Below, in pieces: positions 5,524 through 7,366 of a stretch of DNA of 7,366 bases. Positions within the stretch are counted from its first letter, which is position 1, and each line of letters starts with the position of its first letter. The notes beneath the pieces were generated by a model that saw nothing but the letters and a program-made list of their open reading frames with translations, was not told the origin of the DNA and made no database searches. The stretch is from contig JAUVJT010000108.1 of assembly GCA_030592225.1 (NCBI GenBank), positions 1 through 7,366 of the forward strand, given 5' to 3'. The position numbers were made by a program, and so were the translations under genes. The DNA is from Candidatus Stahliibacteriota bacterium. Lineage in GTDB: Bacteria; Hydrothermota; Tepidihabitantia; B3-TA06.

Positions 5524-5626
5524 TGTCATTGCGAGCGACCGTAGGGAGCGAAGCAATCTCAAAAAGAAGAAAGTATGAGATTGCCACGTCGGTGTCTCCT
5601 TCGGAGCCACACTCCTCGCAATGACA
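5524..5626. repeat. Nested palindrome with GTCATTGCGAG ends (MITE-like dispersed repeat)
   Basis: Perfect 12-base terminal inverted repeats TGTCATTGCGAG (5524-5535) and CTCGCAATGACA (5615-5626) enclose a second perfect inverted pair, GCAATCTCA (5553-5561) with TGAGATTGC (5576-5584). A small hairpin in the right half has CTCC (5596-5599) pairing with GGAG (5603-5606). This spelling is a repeat seen, to my knowledge, in many unrelated bacterial genomes. It contains no gene. Open frames read across it on the minus strand (5372-5629) are repeat-derived and not believed. Confidence 0.7.
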
Positions 5627-5734
5627 CAACTAATGCTTGTCCTTAAACCACTTCTCTCCGCGATCCCGCCCAGCAATGACACCCTCCCCTCTATTCCCTA
5701 CCCAAGAAGCACGCTGTCCACCAGGGAGGGGGAT
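5627..5734. other. Intergenic stretch with repeat fragments, no gene seen
   Basis: A third partial copy of the GCAATGACAC end lies at 5673-5682, and ACGCTGTCCACC followed by a G-rich run lies at 5711-5732. The latter resembles ACGCTGTC at 7131-7138 and the TTCCACCGTGGA-plus-G-run at 7153-7170, so fragments of a further repeat family appear to be present. I see no promoter or coding frame I would defend. Confidence 0.4.
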
Positions 5735-5758
5735 GTAGGGGCGACGCAAGCGTCGCCC
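5735..5758 (+). repeat. GTAG-footed REP-like hairpin (copy C)
   Basis: GTAG (5735-5738) is followed directly by a perfect 9-base inverted repeat, GGGCGACGC (5739-5747) and GCGTCGCCC (5750-5758), with only AA between the arms. The arm core GCGACG/CGTCGC with an AA centre is the same word found in the nucleotidyltransferase insertion at 1042-1055. Confidence 0.6.
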
Positions 5759-5774
5759 TTCGGTCTTCACAAAC

Positions 5775-5789
5775 CTCCGCAAGACGGAG
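5775..5789 (+). repeat. Short hairpin upstream of the secreted protein
   Basis: CTCCG (5775-5779) pairs with CGGAG (5785-5789) around CAAGA. It lies 8 bases before the AAAGGAGT Shine-Dalgarno (5798-5805), so it could influence initiation, but it may equally be one more repeat fragment. Confidence 0.3.
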
Positions 5790-5811
5790 CTTAAACTAAA
5801 GGAGTAATGAA

Positions 5812-7080
5812 ATGAAACGTGTCTTTGTTTTCGCAGTGCTAGTCCTGACCGGCGTTATAACTACGGCAAGTGCTGAACTGACAAAAGGGAATGTTATTAG
5901 AGATGGTGGTTTCGAGATAACTCCAGAAATTTCTTCTGTACAAGTTTGGGAAGAATGGAAAGAACCAACAACAAACCCTGTAGAAATAGACATACATAAT
6001 ACTGAAAATCCCAATGGTGGTGAACATTCATTATATTTAAATGGTTATAATGACCCTGGTTACGAACTTACTTTTTGGGGAGGAGTTAAAAATGAATTAA
6101 CTGTCCCAGTACCTGTCTCCCAGTTAGAAACACTTAATGTTGATATAAATAATAATCCTGCAGGTATTTTTTATGGGCAATACAATAAAGTTAATTTTAT
6201 TTCAAATACTGGTGATATTTTAGGATTTGTTGATTATGTCCCAAGTTTTCCAATAGATAACTGGAATGATGACCCCCATCATAAATTTACATTTTATGAA
6301 TTAAGTGAAGAATGGGAAGGAAAATGGGAGCCAAGGGAATTAGAGGTATGGCAAAACTGGCAAACCAAAGCGTTGCCTCCTCATGCAAATATAGTTGAAG
6401 TTAGAATTTATACTTGTGGACAAATTTGGAATGATAATTTATATGGAATAGAATCTTGGACTGACAATATTTCTTTAACACCAACAGAATTCTTAACCTA
6501 CGATGCATCAATTGACAACACGGCATTTAGAGAAAGCTCCTTAGATGTTTATATCAGAAATAATGGAACTGAGGCTTCTGATGCTTTTGATGTAAGATTA
6601 AGGATTTATGATTCATCAAATGAAGAGGTTTACAACCAGATAGTTGAAGTTGGTACATTAGACTCAGACCAAACTGAAGTAGTTTCTTTTGAGTATTCAT
6701 TAAATCCGGGGACTTACAAATTTGTTTTAACGACGGGTGGTTTAGAGAATTTTGTCTTAGACCAATCATCAGAAAACGACTGGAAGGTATTTGATGATGT
6801 TGTGGTTGGTATCACAGAACACCCTGAAACCTCTCCCCTCATCTCCGCCGTGGAGCTTCAAAGCGGAAGCATTCACCTTTCCTACTCCTTCCCCGCATCA
6901 ACCCCCTACACCCTGAGCATCTACGACGTTACCGGCAGAGGGGTGCACAACCAGACAGGTCAGCTTGCAAGCTATGGGCAAATTACTTATAATCCGATGA
7001 ACATGAGCGAGGGGGTGTACTTCTGGAGAGTGGAAACCGATGCGGGTGAGGAGAGCGGCAAGTTTGTGTGGGTGCGGTGA
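5812..7080 (+). CDS. Secreted multidomain protein with CBM-like and CARDB-like domains and a C-terminal sorting-type module
   Basis: The start is set by AAAGGAGT (5798-5805), 7 bases before the ATG; an earlier ATG at 5807 is too close and stops after one codon. Residues 1-21 form a Sec signal peptide ending in ASA, with likely cleavage before E22. Residues 26-223 run from NVIRDGGFE to WTDNISL, the usual opening and closing of a galactose-binding-like (CBM4/9-type) beta-sandwich. Residues 227-331 look like a CARDB/Ig-like domain (LDVYIRNNGTEASDAFDVRL, then an ENDWKVFDDVVV end). Residues 345-422 form a C-terminal module with LSIYDVTGRGV, GVYFWRVET and SGKFVWVR, matching the style of type IX secretion-type C-terminal domains. 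The protein is therefore probably exported and held on the surface or released. No catalytic motif is seen; carbohydrate or glycoprotein binding is only a guess. The middle is AT-rich (28-35% GC in counted lines) and the last module is 55-60% GC. Confidence 0.87.
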   Translation: MKRVFVFAVLVLTGVITTASAELTKGNVIRDGGFEITPEISSVQVWEEWKEPTTNPVEIDIHNTENPNGGEHSLYLNGYNDPGYELTFWGGVKNELTVPVPVSQLETLNVDINNNPAGIFYGQYNKVNFISNTGDILGFVDYVPSFPIDNWNDDPHHKFTFYELSEEWEGKWEPRELEVWQNWQTKALPPHANIVEVRIYTCGQIWNDNLYGIESWTDNISLTPTEFLTYDASIDNTAFRESSLDVYIRNNGTEASDAFDVRLRIYDSSNEEVYNQIVEVGTLDSDQTEVVSFEYSLNPGTYKFVLTTGGLENFVLDQSSENDWKVFDDVVVGITEHPETSPLISAVELQSGSIHLSYSFPASTPYTLSIYDVTGRGVHNQTGQLASYGQITYNPMNMSEGVYFWRVETDAGEESGKFVWVR

Positions 7081-7097
7081 GTTCCCTCACCCTTGAT

Positions 7098-7118
7098 CCC
7101 TCTCCCGAAGGGAGAGGG
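7098..7118 (+). terminator. Perfect 9-base-pair hairpin after the secreted-protein stop; possible terminator or repeat
   Basis: CCCTCTCCC (7098-7106) pairs with GGGAGAGGG (7110-7118) around a GAA loop, starting 17 bases after the stop. The next bases are AAATAG, with no T-run. The preceding CCCTCACCC is part of the same widespread repeat spelling. It could form a stable mRNA 3' end. Confidence 0.4.
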
Positions 7119-7181
7119 AAATAGAAAAGGACGCTGTCAATGCTGTTTTTTCTTCCACCGTGGAGGGGGGCGCTGAAATTT

Positions 7182-7224
7182 CCCCTCCCTTGATGGGAGG
7201 GGTCGAAACCTCTACGAGGTTTCG
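7182..7224 (+). repeat. Tandem double hairpin
   Basis: CCCCTCCC (7182-7189) pairs with GGGAGGGG (7195-7202) around TTGAT, and after one base CGAAACCTC (7204-7212) pairs with GAGGTTTCG (7216-7224) around TAC. Two adjacent perfect hairpins resemble the organisation of copy B at 4269-4316. The flanks TTCCCC (7180-7185) and GGGGAA (7225-7230) can also pair, in competition with the first hairpin. Confidence 0.55.
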
Positions 7225-7248
7225 GGGGAAGGTGAAAAGAAAAGGTGA

Positions 7249-7276
7249 TTGACCACGAGATCGGAGTAAGTATAAT
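7249..7276 (+). promoter_or_regulatory. Strong sigma70-like promoter at the right edge
   Basis: TTGACC (7249-7254, 5/6) and TATAAT (7271-7276, 6/6) are separated by 16 bases. Transcription would start near 7283, reading off the right edge. It follows the double hairpin at 7182-7224 and marks the start of a new transcription unit. Confidence 0.6.
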
Positions 7277-7327
7277 AGGATTAGATGGGACTATTATCGC
7301 ATTCGAGGTTGTTTACTAGTGAGCGCC

Positions 7328-7366
7328 ATGCAAGAAATTACTATAAGAAGTTACGATGGAGTGAAG
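7328..7366 (+). CDS. Possible 5' end of the next gene (reading frame uncertain)
   Basis: The promoter at 7249-7276 implies a gene starting here, but the window shows too little to fix the frame. From the ATG at 7328 the frame reads MQEITIRSYDGVK and is open to the edge; the alternating pattern then DG looks like a beta-strand and turn, but the Shine-Dalgarno is weak (GAG at 7321-7323). A competing ATG at 7285, 8 bases after the -10 box, is open for 27 codons to the edge and would be nearly leaderless. A GTG at 7245 gives only 24 codons before a stop. No product can be named. Confidence 0.22.
   Translation, partial: MQEITIRSYDGVK

Noticed and set aside
5372..5629. Minus-strand open frame of 85 codons
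   Set aside because: It reads through the GTCATTGCGAG palindrome and the tail of the membrane-protein gene; peptides of this kind are common repeat artefacts.
5722..5741. G-quadruplex in the G-rich run before copy C
   Set aside because: Only three separate runs of three or more G are present, so the four needed for an intramolecular quadruplex are not there.
7141..7152. T-run TGTTTTTTC as a terminator tail
   Set aside because: No hairpin directly precedes it; the nearest stem ends at 7118, too far upstream.
1..7366. tRNA, rRNA, riboswitch or phage attachment site
   Set aside because: I looked for tRNA-like arms, conserved rRNA segments and riboswitch cores in the gaps and found none that I could defend; the palindromes are explained by repeats.

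Overview
The window is protein-coding bacterial DNA whose gaps are packed with dispersed repeats. It probably comes from an uncultured FCB-type or candidate-phylum bacterium (WOR-3/Stahlbacteria- or TA06-like). Three things suggest this: a secreted protein with a type IX-like C-terminal module, a secreted PQQ-type beta-propeller protein, and families of palindromic repeats I associate with such genomes. The assignment is an inference from style, not from a marker phylogeny.

Layout. At the left edge a secreted or lipoprotein beta-propeller gene runs leftward off the window (1-203, minus). It diverges from a nucleotidyltransferase of the RmlA/RfbA type (300-1097, plus), and two sigma70-like promoters lie back to back between them. 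Next come DNA polymerase I (1296-3770), a Nudix hydrolase of the ADP-ribose pyrophosphatase type (3878-4285), an unrecognised seven-helix membrane protein (4362-5483) and a secreted multidomain protein with a C-terminal sorting-like module (5812-7080). A strong promoter near the right edge (7249-7276) announces another rightward gene that is cut off.

The genes do not form one obvious pathway. They span envelope sugar-nucleotide synthesis, DNA repair and replication, nucleotide clean-up and envelope proteins. Base composition splits them: polA and its neighbours are GC-rich (62% in one hand-counted 60-base line), while the membrane protein and the middle of the secreted protein are AT-rich (25-35% in counted lines). 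The secreted protein returns abruptly to 55-60% GC at its C-terminal module.

The most interesting content is between the genes. Almost every gap carries a different palindromic element: hairpins with GTAG at the 5' foot (REP-like), inverted arrays of a 9-base unit, a nested GTCATTGCGAG palindrome, and C/G-rich hairpins just after stop codons. Two elements run into coding sequence: one is an apparent in-frame insertion bounded by 10-base direct repeats in the nucleotidyltransferase tail, the other supplies the Nudix stop codon. Two genes (300 and 4362) also have a promoter whose -10 box ends exactly 5 bases before the ATG, with no Shine-Dalgarno sequence, which points to leaderless mRNAs.
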